A stretch of DNA of 6,133 bases from positions 1 through 6,133 of the forward strand of contig CAMNHT010000086.1 in the NCBI GenBank assembly GCA_946539625.1, read 5' to 3'. Within the stretch, counting starts at the first letter, position 1. Each line of letters begins with the position of its first letter. Below, in pieces: positions 1-6,078 of this stretch. A model generated the notes under the pieces. It ran no database searches. It was not told the DNA's origin and saw nothing but the letters and a program-made list of their open reading frames with translations. Origin of the DNA: an uncultured Clostridia bacterium (GTDB taxonomy: Bacteria > Bacillota_A > Clostridia > Christensenellales > CAG-138). The position numbers were made by a program, and so were the translations under genes.

Positions 1-55
1 CCGGTCCCATTCCCGGCAGCCGTTATTATATCCGCCTGCATGCGGGATGTCAATC
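1..55. repeat. Left copy of exact 55-bp terminal inverted repeat
   Basis: Positions 1-55 are the exact reverse complement of 6079-6133, and identity stops at the next base inward (a at 56; the mate reads g). The inner boundary lies two bases upstream of a consensus -35 box, so the repeated unit seems to begin at a promoter and continue outward past the window edge. A length of exactly 55 matches a common assembly k-mer, so the outer limit is probably set by the assembler and the genomic repeat is probably longer. What is seen is the perfect repeat; its origin (rRNA operon, insertion element, invertible repeat) is inference. Confidence 0.95.
25..53 (-). promoter_or_regulatory. Consensus sigma-70/sigma-A promoter firing leftward out of the window
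   Basis: On the minus strand TTGACA (48-53) and TATAAT (25-30) are separated by 17 nt, a perfect match to the housekeeping promoter with ideal spacing. It lies in the inverted repeat and points away from the operon, so it drives something beyond the left edge. The region just after the -10 is GC-rich, a feature often seen in stringently controlled stable-RNA promoters, but the transcribed product is not in the window. Confidence 0.8.
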
Positions 56-67
56 ACGGGCAATCAC
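51..67. repeat. Short direct repeat next to the left outward promoter
   Basis: The 7-mer CAATCAC occurs at 51-57 and 61-67, a 10-bp period of about one helical turn. The first copy overlaps the -35 box of the outward promoter. Only the part inside the 55-bp repeat is shared with the right end; the second copy is unique to the left end. It could be a protein-binding site or chance. Confidence 0.35.
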
Positions 68-98
68 AAGGCTGAGCGCCGCATGCTGTCTCCGCCTT
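68..98 (-). other. Stem-loop just downstream of the operon's last stop codon
   Basis: Read on the minus strand, AAGGCGGAG and CTCAGCCTT pair at 8 of 9 positions around a 13-nt loop, starting about 10 nt after the epimerase stop. No U-run follows (the next bases are GTGATTG), so it is not a canonical intrinsic terminator. It may protect the 3' end or be a weak terminator. No better terminator is seen between the operon and the outward promoter. Confidence 0.3.
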
Positions 99-108
99 AT
101 CTGAACCG

Positions 109-1179
109 TTACGCTTTATAATACACTTTATACCACTCCGCAAAGTGACGAAGTCCTTCGCGGATACCGATCGACGGCGTAAAGCCGTAATCCCGTTCGA
201 GCGCTTCGCTGTCCGCATAGGTCACGGGCACATCGCCCGGCTGCATGGGGACGAGCTCGCGATGACCTTCAAAGTCGTAATCCTCGGGAAGAACGCCGGC
301 GCGTACCAACTCCTCCTGGAGCGTTTGAATATAATCCAAAAGGTTCTCCGGCGTGCCGCCGCCGATGTTGTAGATCGCATACGGCGGCAGCGGGAGCCCG
401 TCTTCGCCGGTCGCTTTTTCCGGAGCGCCCTGCATGACGCGGAGAACGCCCTCAACGATATCGTCCACATAGGTGAAGTCGCGCTTGCAGTTGCCGTAAT
501 TGAAAATCTGAATGGTTTTACCCGCGACCAGCTTTTGTGTGGCGGAGAAATAGAACATATCCGGTCTGCCTGCGGGCCCGTAGACCGTAAAGAAACGCAG
601 CCCCGTTGACGGGATATTGTAGAGCTTGCTGTAGCTATGCGCAAGGAGCTCGTTTGATTTCTTCGTTGCCGCATAGAGGGATACCGGGTTGTCCACCTTG
701 TCGTCCGTAGAGAACGGCACCTTTTTGTTGCCGCCGTACACGGAGGAAGAGGAGGCGTAGACAAGATGCTCGACCGGATTGTGTCGGCAAGCTTCCAGAA
801 TGTTGTAGAAGCCGATCAGATTCGACTCTATATAAACGTCAGGATGGTCGATCGAATAGCGCACGCCCGCCTGCGCCGCAAGATTCACAACGATCGAGGG
901 CTTGTAATTTGCAAAGACCTGATCGACAAGCATTTTATCTGCGATAGAGCCCTTCACGAATACGTGTTTCACCGATGAGTTCATAGCTGCCTTCTCGATC
1001 AGCGAAAGACGGTATTCCTTGAGTGTCGGGTCATAGTAATCGTTCATGTTGTCGAGCGAAATGACCGTACCGCCGCTGAGCTCTTTGATGAGCCGCAGCA
1101 CAAGATTCGCACCGATAAAGCCCGGCGAGCCTGTGACAAGGATCGTTTTGTTATTCAGATCGATATGTACCTTTCCCAT
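109..1179 (-). CDS. UDP-glucuronate 4-epimerase (extended SDR family)
   Basis: This 356-residue NAD-dependent epimerase should interconvert UDP-glucuronate and UDP-galacturonate in the cytoplasm. The N-terminal Rossmann motif GSPGFIG (17-23) and the acidic SLDN (41-44) fit NAD binding. The catalytic pair is Tyr169 and Lys173 in SLYAATKKSNE, with a serine cluster at 143-146. LRFFTVYGPAGRPDM (194-208) is diagnostic of the UDP-uronate epimerase branch; Arg205 probably contacts the carboxylate. The usual Trp in GPWGRPDM is Ala203 here. Length is normal for the family. The start is supported by GAGGTG about 5 nt upstream, directly after the preceding stop codon (10-nt gap). As the last gene it completes the route from UDP-glucose to UDP-galacturonate begun by the two dehydrogenases. 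UDP-glucose 4-epimerase activity is less likely given these motifs and neighbours. The exact uronate substrate is inferred. Confidence 0.93.
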   Translation of the reverse strand: MGKVHIDLNNKTILVTGSPGFIGANLVLRLIKELSGGTVISLDNMNDYYDPTLKEYRLSLIEKAAMNSSVKHVFVKGSIADKMLVDQVFANYKPSIVVNLAAQAGVRYSIDHPDVYIESNLIGFYNILEACRHNPVEHLVYASSSSVYGGNKKVPFSTDDKVDNPVSLYAATKKSNELLAHSYSKLYNIPSTGLRFFTVYGPAGRPDMFYFSATQKLVAGKTIQIFNYGNCKRDFTYVDDIVEGVLRVMQGAPEKATGEDGLPLPPYAIYNIGGGTPENLLDYIQTLQEELVRAGVLPEDYDFEGHRELVPMQPGDVPVTYADSEALERDYGFTPSIGIREGLRHFAEWYKVYYKA

Positions 1180-1189
1180 ATTGCACCTC

Positions 1190-1927
1190 TTATTTCGTAA
1201 TTCCGCGGTAGGTTTCCCGTACCCTTTGATAGCTTTTCAAATCTCCGATGTCGTATCGGCTGCCGGGCATCTCCATGCTGTGCATGATGCTGTGACGGCA
1301 CATCCAGGCGACCAGGCTTCCCGGCGCGTCCGTGCCGCAGCCGTCCGCGATCGCGTCCTTGATGCAGGCGGCGTCTGCTTTCGTGTAGTAATAGAACGGC
1401 GGTGTACACCAATGTGATTTCGGATGCTGCGGCTTTTCTTCCAAGGAGAGAAGACGCTCATTCCCGCCGATCTCCGAGATGCCGAACCGATGCAGTTTTT
1501 CTCCGTCCGGCTCGTAATAGCGCATCGCGCAGGAAGTGCCCTTCTCGTTTATGTAACGGAGAAAGGCTGTCAGCGAGAAATCCAGCACGTTATCGCCCGC
1601 GATGATCAGCAGGTCGTCGTCAAGATGCAGTTTGTCGATCGCATACTGAACGTCGCAAACTGCGCCGAGACGGGTCTCGTTTGTGCTCGTTCCGTCGTCC
1701 ACAACCGTGACGGGCGGCACGTGCGACGACGCCCATTCCGTAAAGTGCGGCGCAAACTTATGGTTGCTGATCACGATAAACGCGTCCACCGCATCGGCAG
1801 TACGGATATCGTCGATCAGCCAGTCGAGGATCGTCTTTTCCCCGACTTTCAGAAGCGGCTTCGGGAAGTTCTCCGTCAGCGGGTAGAGCCGGGTCGCGTA
1901 GCCGGCGGCAAGAATCAGACACTTCAT
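1190..1927 (-). CDS. Sugar-1-phosphate nucleotidyltransferase (probable UDP-uronate pyrophosphorylase)
   Basis: This 245-residue cytoplasmic enzyme of the RmlA/GT-A nucleotidyltransferase fold joins an NTP and a sugar 1-phosphate into an NDP-sugar plus pyrophosphate. The signature AAGYATRLYPLTENFPKPLL (7-26) holds the nucleotide-binding loop with Arg13 and Lys23. AGDN (110-113) supplies the metal-binding Asp112, EEKP is at 163-166, and YDIGD (225-229) supplies a second acidic metal-site motif. It is about as long as the catalytic domain alone, with no C-terminal left-handed beta-helix acyltransferase domain, so it is not GlmU-like. GAGGA overlaps the kinase stop codon and lies 6 nt before the ATG, so translation is probably coupled. 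Following a uronic-acid-type kinase, its likely substrate is galacturonate or glucuronate 1-phosphate with UTP. The family is well supported; the sugar and nucleotide are inferred from context only. Confidence 0.88.
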   Translation of the reverse strand: MKCLILAAGYATRLYPLTENFPKPLLKVGEKTILDWLIDDIRTADAVDAFIVISNHKFAPHFTEWASSHVPPVTVVDDGTSTNETRLGAVCDVQYAIDKLHLDDDLLIIAGDNVLDFSLTAFLRYINEKGTSCAMRYYEPDGEKLHRFGISEIGGNERLLSLEEKPQHPKSHWCTPPFYYYTKADAACIKDAIADGCGTDAPGSLVAWMCRHSIMHSMEMPGSRYDIGDLKSYQRVRETYRGITK

Positions 1928-1936
1928 AAGCGTTCC

Positions 1937-3115
1937 TCACATGGCCGCACCATCCGCGCTGTGGCAGATGTGAACGGAATACCTGTCCTTCAGATGCGGG
2001 AAGCTTCCGATATACTTTTCCGAGACATTCCGCACGATGGATTCCTCATATGCCGGGTCGATCAGTGCGAGACAGCAGCCCCGAAACCCCGCGCCGCAGA
2101 ATCGACCGCCGTAAATGCCGTCGGTTTCGCGCAGGATCTCATAGAGCCGGATCTGCTCCGGCGCACCGGATTCCCAGTTATGAATACTGGACCAGCCGGA
2201 TTCGAACGACAGCCGTCCATACTCTGCGATATCGCCTCTGCGCCACGCTTCGGCGCCTTGCTCGACCCGTTGTAATTCCGTGTACCAATGCTCGCAGCGC
2301 TTTGCCCACGAAAGGGGAAGCCGATCCTTGTACCGCAGGAAAATTTCATATGGTACGTTCCGTGCGTTGGATTCCGCAAACTTGCCGTACTCCATACCGG
2401 AAAACGCCATCAATGCATACACGCCGGCGCGGAGCTCGTCCACACGCGTATTATACTTCGAACCGACAAGGCTGTGTTCGAGTCCGCTGAAAAAGATCGC
2501 GGTCTTCATAGGCTTCATCTTCGGATGTGAAGGAATCAGCTCATAGCTTCCGTCCGCCGTATCGAGATACAGCAGATGATCCTTCTTTGAAAGCACCTCG
2601 CAGCTCTGGTCCAGCTTGCCGACGGATACGCCCACGTAGTTCAGCTCAGCGTCGTATGCCGTGTCGATCAATTCATACGGAGAAAGACGGATCCCGTTGA
2701 CGGTACAGAGTGCGGACAGAAACGCCAGCGTGACCGCCGCGGAGGAGGAGAGCCCGCCGATCGGCAGGCTGCCTTCGATGACGCCGCAAAGCCCTGTGGT
2801 CAACGGATGCTTCTTCAAAAGCGCCCACGTCGCGCCGCGCAGATAGTCCGCCCAGTCGCTTTGCTTCGTGGTCGGTACGGAGGCAATATGCCATTGCGCA
2901 CGCTTTTCAAACTGCAGGGACGTCAGCTCGATCACGCCGTTGTCCTTGGGACGGTACGCGATATGAATGCCCCGATCGATTGCAAAGCCGGTGATTTTGC
3001 CGAGGTTGTGATCCGAATGTGCGCCGATCGGGCAGACCCGATACGGACTGAAACCGAGCCCGTCGGGATCTCTGCCGTAGATCGCAGAAAAACGTTGTTC
3101 GCAGAGCAAAGCCAT
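1937..3115 (-). CDS. GHMP-family sugar kinase, probable galacturonokinase
   Basis: This 392-residue kinase has the galactokinase layout. SPYRVCPIGAHSDHN (23-37) is motif 1, PIGGLSSSAAV (118-128) is the ATP phosphate-binding motif 2, KLDQ (167-170) carries the probable catalytic Asp169, and CGAGFRGCCLALI (340-352) is motif 3. Galactokinases read GEHTDY in motif 1. Here the Glu is Ala32 and Thr is Ser34, giving GAHSDH, close to the GAHIDH form I recall from plant galacturonokinase. Losing the Glu plausibly makes room for, and removes charge repulsion with, a C6 carboxylate. The predicted reaction is galacturonate (or glucuronate) plus ATP to the 1-phosphate. It starts 1 nt after the preceding stop (TGATATG), with only a weak GAGA upstream, so coupling to the upstream gene is likely. 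The next gene is a nucleotidyltransferase that could activate the product. Plain galactokinase is the main alternative. Confidence 0.88.
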   Translation of the reverse strand: MALLCEQRFSAIYGRDPDGLGFSPYRVCPIGAHSDHNLGKITGFAIDRGIHIAYRPKDNGVIELTSLQFEKRAQWHIASVPTTKQSDWADYLRGATWALLKKHPLTTGLCGVIEGSLPIGGLSSSAAVTLAFLSALCTVNGIRLSPYELIDTAYDAELNYVGVSVGKLDQSCEVLSKKDHLLYLDTADGSYELIPSHPKMKPMKTAIFFSGLEHSLVGSKYNTRVDELRAGVYALMAFSGMEYGKFAESNARNVPYEIFLRYKDRLPLSWAKRCEHWYTELQRVEQGAEAWRRGDIAEYGRLSFESGWSSIHNWESGAPEQIRLYEILRETDGIYGGRFCGAGFRGCCLALIDPAYEESIVRNVSEKYIGSFPHLKDRYSVHICHSADGAAM

Positions 3116-3116
3116 A

Positions 3117-4340
3117 TCAATCTCTGCGGAACAGATCGCGCGTATAGACCTTGTCCTCGACGTCGCCGAGAACAGCAGCGTCGAAGCGGTTGGCGAGGAT
3201 CACGTCGCTCTCGTGCTTGAAACGGTCGAGATCGTTGACAACCTCGAAGTCAAAAAACGTGCTGCCGTTTTCAAGCGTCGGCTCGTAGATGATGATCGGG
3301 ATGCCCGCCGCCTTGATGTGCTTCATGACGTCCTGAATTGCGGATGCGCGGAAGTTATCGCTGTTCGATTTCATCGTCAGACGATAGACGCCCACGGTCT
3401 TCGGGTTTCGTGAAATGATGCTGTCGGCAATATACTGCTTGCGGATCGCGTTGCTTTCCACGACGGCACGGATCATGGACTGCGGTACGCCCTGATAGTT
3501 TGCCAAAAGCTGCTTTGTGTCCTTCGGCAGGCAGTAGCCACCGAAACCGAAAGACGGATTGTTGTAATGCCCGCCGATGCGTGGATCCATGCAGACGCCG
3601 TCGATGATCATCTGCGTATCAAGGCCCTTAACCTGTGCGTAGGTGTCCAGCTCATTGAAGTACGCGACGCGCACCGCAAGGTAGGTGTTTGCAAACAGCT
3701 TGATCGCTTCCGCTTCGGTGAGATGCGTCAAAAGCACGGGAATGCTGCTCGCGGCTTGTCCGGCGCGTTCCTCTTCGGCTCGTGCGCCTTCCAAAAGCAG
3801 GTTTGCAAACATTTGCGCTTCGGTCTTCTGTGTATCGTCGCATCCGACCACGATGCGGGAGGGATGGAGATTATCATACAGCGCTTTGGATTCGCGCAAA
3901 AACTCCGGACTGAAGATGATGTTTTTGACGCCGTACTTTTCACGGACGGATTCGGTGTAGCCGACGGGGATCGTGGACTTGATGACCATGAGAACGTTCG
4001 GATTGACCTTCAGCGTCCATTCGATTGCGTCCTCGACTGCGCTGGTATCAAAGAAATGATGCTCATCGTCGTAATTCGTCGGCGTAGCGATGATGACCAG
4101 TTCTGCACTGCCGTAAGCCGCCGCCTTGTCGGTCGTCGTATGCAGATTCAGCTTACGATTCCCTTCGCGCGCTTCGCGAAAGAACCGCTCGATCTCATCG
4201 TCTTGGATCGGACTGATAAACCGGTTGAGCTTTTCTGCCTTTTTTTCGGTGGTCGTGATCGCGGTTACTTCGTGCTTTTGAGCCAAAAGAACGGCAAGGG
4301 ACAGCCCAACGTATCCGACGCCTGCAACAGTAATTCTCAT
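3117..4340 (-). CDS. ugd: UDP-glucose 6-dehydrogenase, stand-alone paralogue
   Basis: This 407-residue cytoplasmic enzyme should oxidise UDP-glucose to UDP-glucuronate. It closely follows the E. coli Ugd pattern: GVGYVG (7-12), KSTIPVG (121-127), FSPEFLRE (143-150), KLFANTY (214-220) with Lys214 and Asn218, and [11 protein letters not shown] (265-275) with catalytic Cys270 and Asp274. The C terminus [10 protein letters not shown] matches the upstream paralogue. Two oddities stand out. The residue ending beta-strand 2, Asp29 in E. coli Ugd and Asp111 in the fused paralogue, is Thr29 here in AITTTEKK, so cofactor preference may differ. There is also about a 9-residue insertion around 187-195 ([14 protein letters not shown], charged then small). 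Tyr76 aligns with the tyrosine phosphorylated by Wzc in E. coli Ugd (Tyr71). The start is set by AAGGGG 8 nt upstream. It lies 39 nt after gene 1 and 1 nt before the kinase. Confidence 0.95.
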   Translation of the reverse strand: MRITVAGVGYVGLSLAVLLAQKHEVTAITTTEKKAEKLNRFISPIQDDEIERFFREAREGNRKLNLHTTTDKAAAYGSAELVIIATPTNYDDEHHFFDTSAVEDAIEWTLKVNPNVLMVIKSTIPVGYTESVREKYGVKNIIFSPEFLRESKALYDNLHPSRIVVGCDDTQKTEAQMFANLLLEGARAEEERAGQAASSIPVLLTHLTEAEAIKLFANTYLAVRVAYFNELDTYAQVKGLDTQMIIDGVCMDPRIGGHYNNPSFGFGGYCLPKDTKQLLANYQGVPQSMIRAVVESNAIRKQYIADSIISRNPKTVGVYRLTMKSNSDNFRASAIQDVMKHIKAAGIPIIIYEPTLENGSTFFDFEVVNDLDRFKHESDVILANRFDAAVLGDVEDKVYTRDLFRRD

Positions 4341-4355
4341 TTCATTTTCCCCTTT
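4338..4355 (-). promoter_or_regulatory. Ribosome binding site of the second dehydrogenase, with two overlapping ATGs
   Basis: AAAGGGG (4349-4355) lies 8 nt before the ATG at 4340-4338. An earlier ATG at 4345-4343 is only 3 nt from the Shine-Dalgarno sequence and reads ATG AAA TGA, ending across the real start. The spacing and the protein match favour 4340. The two-codon frame could in principle occupy initiating ribosomes but may be chance. Confidence 0.6.
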
Positions 4356-4379
4356 GTATAATTGATATTCATTTAGCGA

Positions 4380-5885
4380 TCAATCCCTGCGGAACAGATC
4401 GCGCGTATAAACCTTTTCGGAAACGTCGTCCAAAACCGGATCGTAACGGTTTGCAATAATGCATCCGCACATACGCTTGAACTTTCTGAGGTCGTTGACG
4501 ACCTGGCTTCCGAAGAATGTACTTCCGTTTTCGAGCGTCGGCTCATAGATCACGACCTTTGCGCCCTTCGCCTTGATACGCTTCATCACGCCCTGGATTG
4601 AGCTCTGGCGGAAATTGTCGGAATTCGCCTTCATCGTCAGTCGATAAACGCCGACCACAACGTCCTTTTGCTTGCTTTCCTTGACAGTGGAAAACGATTC
4701 GTTGTTCCCGTACGTGCCGGCGATCTCCAAAACCCGATCCGCGATAAAGTCTTTTCGCGTGCGGTTGCTTTCAACGATCGCGGTCATCATATTCTGCGGC
4801 ACGTTCTGGTAGTTTGCCAGAAGCTGTTTCGTGTCCTTCGGCAGGCAATAGCCGCCGTAGCCGAACGAGGGATTGTTGTAGTAGTCCCCGACGCGCGGAT
4901 CGAGACAGACACCCTTGATGATCGACGCGGTGGAAAGCCCTTTGATCTCGGCGTAGGTGTCAAGCTCATTGAAGAACGACACGCGCAGCGCAAGGTAGGT
5001 ATTGACGAACAGCTTGGTTGCTTCGGCCTCCGTATATCCCATGAACAGCGTTTCGATGGGATCCTTGATCGCGCCTTGCCGAAGCAGCGCCGCGAACGTT
5101 TGCGCCGCCTCTTCCGTGCTTTCGTCACAGCCGACGATGATGCGGGAGGGATAGAGATTGTCGTACAGCGCCTTCGATTCGCGCAGAAACTCCGGACTGA
5201 AAATGATATTGTCTGCGCCGAACATTTCCCGCACATGCTCCGTGAAGCCGACCGGAATCGTGGACTTGATGACGATCACGGGCTTGTGTTCCCTGCTTTT
5301 TGTGCTGTCCAGGATCAGCCGGATAACCGACTTGACTGCCGAACAGTCGAAAAAGTTCTGCTTCGGATCATAGTTGGTCGGGGCGGCGACAATGACGAAG
5401 TCGGCGTCCCGGTACGCCGCCGCACCGTCTATGGTCGCTTTGAGGTGCAATTCGCGCTCGCCTTTTTCGGCTTCGGAAAGATATCGCTCAATGTATTCGT
5501 CCTGAATCGGCGATTCAAAGCGATTCAGCTTTTCGACCTTTTCCGGCACGACGTCCACGATGGTTACATCATTGTGCTGCGCAAGCAGCACGGCAAGCGA
5601 CAGCCCGACGTATCCCGCGCCTGCGACAGCGATCCGATATGCCTGCCCCACTGCAGACGCTTCCGCCGATGCGGACTGTTCCAGAACCTCGCTGATGTCA
5701 AACCGCAGCGCGTCGCTGAGCGCTAAAAGCTGATCCACCGACGGCGTGTACAGCCCGTTTTCCAGCCGCGAGATCAGCGCGCGGTTGATTCCGGTCGCTT
5801 TGGAAAGATGCAGCTGTGTCATCTTCAATGCCTTGCGGCGCGCGGAGACGGTCTTTGCAAGCAGCGTTTCGGACATTCTTTTCAT
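4380..5885 (-). CDS. ugd: XRE-type HTH domain fused to UDP-glucose 6-dehydrogenase
   Basis: This 501-residue protein joins two complete modules. Residues 8-68 form a five-helix XRE/Cro-CI domain: [12 protein letters not shown] (22-33) is helix 2 and the turn, [11 protein letters not shown] (34-44) is the recognition helix, and [13 protein letters not shown] (48-60) follows. An Ala/Ser-rich linker (about 70-82) leads to a full dehydrogenase: GAGYVG (89-94), Asp111 at the end of beta-strand 2 (NAD type), KSTIPVG (207-213), SPEFLRE (230-236), Lys291 and Asn295 in KLFVNTY, and [11 protein letters not shown] (342-352) with catalytic Cys347 and Asp351. Every catalytic residue expected from the family is present, so it should make UDP-glucuronate. 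Tyr158 aligns with E. coli Ugd Tyr71. A polar insertion (about 389-408) is absent from the paralogue. The ATG at 5885 has AGGAG 7 nt upstream; the inner ATG at residue 4 is too far. There is no stop or frameshift between the modules. DNA binding and autoregulation are inferred. Confidence 0.93.
   Translation of the reverse strand: MKRMSETLLAKTVSARRKALKMTQLHLSKATGINRALISRLENGLYTPSVDQLLALSDALRFDISEVLEQSASAEASAVGQAYRIAVAGAGYVGLSLAVLLAQHNDVTIVDVVPEKVEKLNRFESPIQDEYIERYLSEAEKGERELHLKATIDGAAAYRDADFVIVAAPTNYDPKQNFFDCSAVKSVIRLILDSTKSREHKPVIVIKSTIPVGFTEHVREMFGADNIIFSPEFLRESKALYDNLYPSRIIVGCDESTEEAAQTFAALLRQGAIKDPIETLFMGYTEAEATKLFVNTYLALRVSFFNELDTYAEIKGLSTASIIKGVCLDPRVGDYYNNPSFGYGGYCLPKDTKQLLANYQNVPQNMMTAIVESNRTRKDFIADRVLEIAGTYGNNESFSTVKESKQKDVVVGVYRLTMKANSDNFRQSSIQGVMKRIKAKGAKVVIYEPTLENGSTFFGSQVVNDLRKFKRMCGCIIANRYDPVLDDVSEKVYTRDLFRRD
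4387..4409. repeat. 23-nt segment identical to 3124-3146 at the two dehydrogenase 3' ends
   Basis: The codons for the C-terminal YTRDLFRRD of the two dehydrogenase genes share 23 consecutive identical bases, flanked by single mismatches. It marks the genes as paralogues. Strong protein conservation of this tail is enough to explain it, though recent conversion between the copies is possible. Confidence 0.7.
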
Positions 5886-5955
5886 TCATGTTCTCCTGAA
5901 AATCCACAAAAGGACGTTTGTTTCTCCTGATAACAAATCGAACGTGATTTGATCG
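5886..5955 (-). promoter_or_regulatory. 5' leader of the operon with a duplicated Shine-Dalgarno-like element
   Basis: From the predicted transcription start near 5955 to the first ATG is about 70 nt. TCAGGAGAA occurs twice on the minus strand, at 5891-5899 (the functional ribosome binding site of the fusion gene) and 31 nt upstream at 5922-5930. No start codon sits at a useful distance from the upstream copy, so it does not define a leader peptide. It might be a ribosome standby site or chance. Confidence 0.45.
5934..5951. repeat. Inverted repeat just inside the predicted transcript start
   Basis: CAAATC (5934-5939) and GATTTG (5946-5951) are perfect 6-bp arms around a 6-nt spacer, only a few bases downstream of the predicted transcription start. 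It could be a second operator, a short RNA hairpin in the leader, or chance in AT-rich DNA. Its half-site differs from the TACAAT half-site near the -35. Confidence 0.3.
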
Positions 5956-5961
5956 TTGATT

Positions 5962-5990
5962 ATTATAAATGATGATGATTCGAAATACAA
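5962..5990 (-). promoter_or_regulatory. Promoter of the uronic-acid operon
   Basis: On the minus strand TTGTAT (-35; 5985-5990) and a perfect TATAAT (-10; 5962-5967) are separated by exactly 17 nt in an AT-rich stretch upstream of the first gene. The -35 matches the consensus at only three positions, which suits a promoter of moderate, regulated strength. The predicted start is near 5955. It is the only convincing promoter for the five genes; none is seen in the short gaps between them. Confidence 0.65.
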
Positions 5991-6016
5991 TAGGAAATTG
6001 TATTTTATATTACAAT
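5983..6016. promoter_or_regulatory. Putative operator: alternating TACAAT/ATTGTA half-sites over the -35 box
   Basis: AAATACAAT (5983-5991) and ATTGTATTT (5997-6005) are perfect 9-bp inverted arms with a 5-nt spacer. A third half-site, TACAAT (6011-6016), forms another inverted pair with ATTGTA (5997-6002) at 8-nt spacing. The first arm contains the whole predicted -35 box of the operon. Such a dyad is the kind of site an XRE-family dimer binds, and binding here would block the promoter. The repeat is seen; its recognition by the HTH domain of the adjacent fusion protein is inference. AT-richness lowers the significance somewhat. Confidence 0.5.
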
Positions 6017-6078
6017 GAAGAAGCATTTACCATGCGTGCGCAGAAATGTTTCGGTTATTTCATCCGCATGATAAACGC

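Noticed and set aside
68..98. An intrinsic terminator for the operon
   Set aside because: The stem is imperfect, the loop is 13 nt, and no U-tract follows, so it was kept only as a stem-loop.
1424..2275. A 283-codon open frame on the plus strand spanning parts of two genes
   Set aside because: It runs antisense across the nucleotidyltransferase-kinase junction, with low-complexity basic composition and no motif.
3567..4361. A 264-codon open frame on the plus strand
   Set aside because: It is antisense to the second dehydrogenase with no family motifs or convincing ribosome binding site. The fact that both dehydrogenase genes show such a shadow reflects their shared codon pattern.
4668..5726. 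A 352-codon open frame on the plus strand
   Set aside because: It lies fully antisense to the HTH-dehydrogenase gene, its translation is Arg/Val/Asp-rich with no recognisable motif, and the minus-strand gene is certain. It is a codon-bias shadow.
5922..5930. Ribosome binding site of a leader peptide
   Set aside because: The AGGAG is good, but no ATG, GTG or TTG follows within a normal spacing.
5971..5980. GAT trinucleotide repeat (GATGATGAT) as a phase-variable tract
   Set aside because: Three units are too few for slippage-based phase variation, and it lies in the promoter spacer where chance AT-rich repeats are common.
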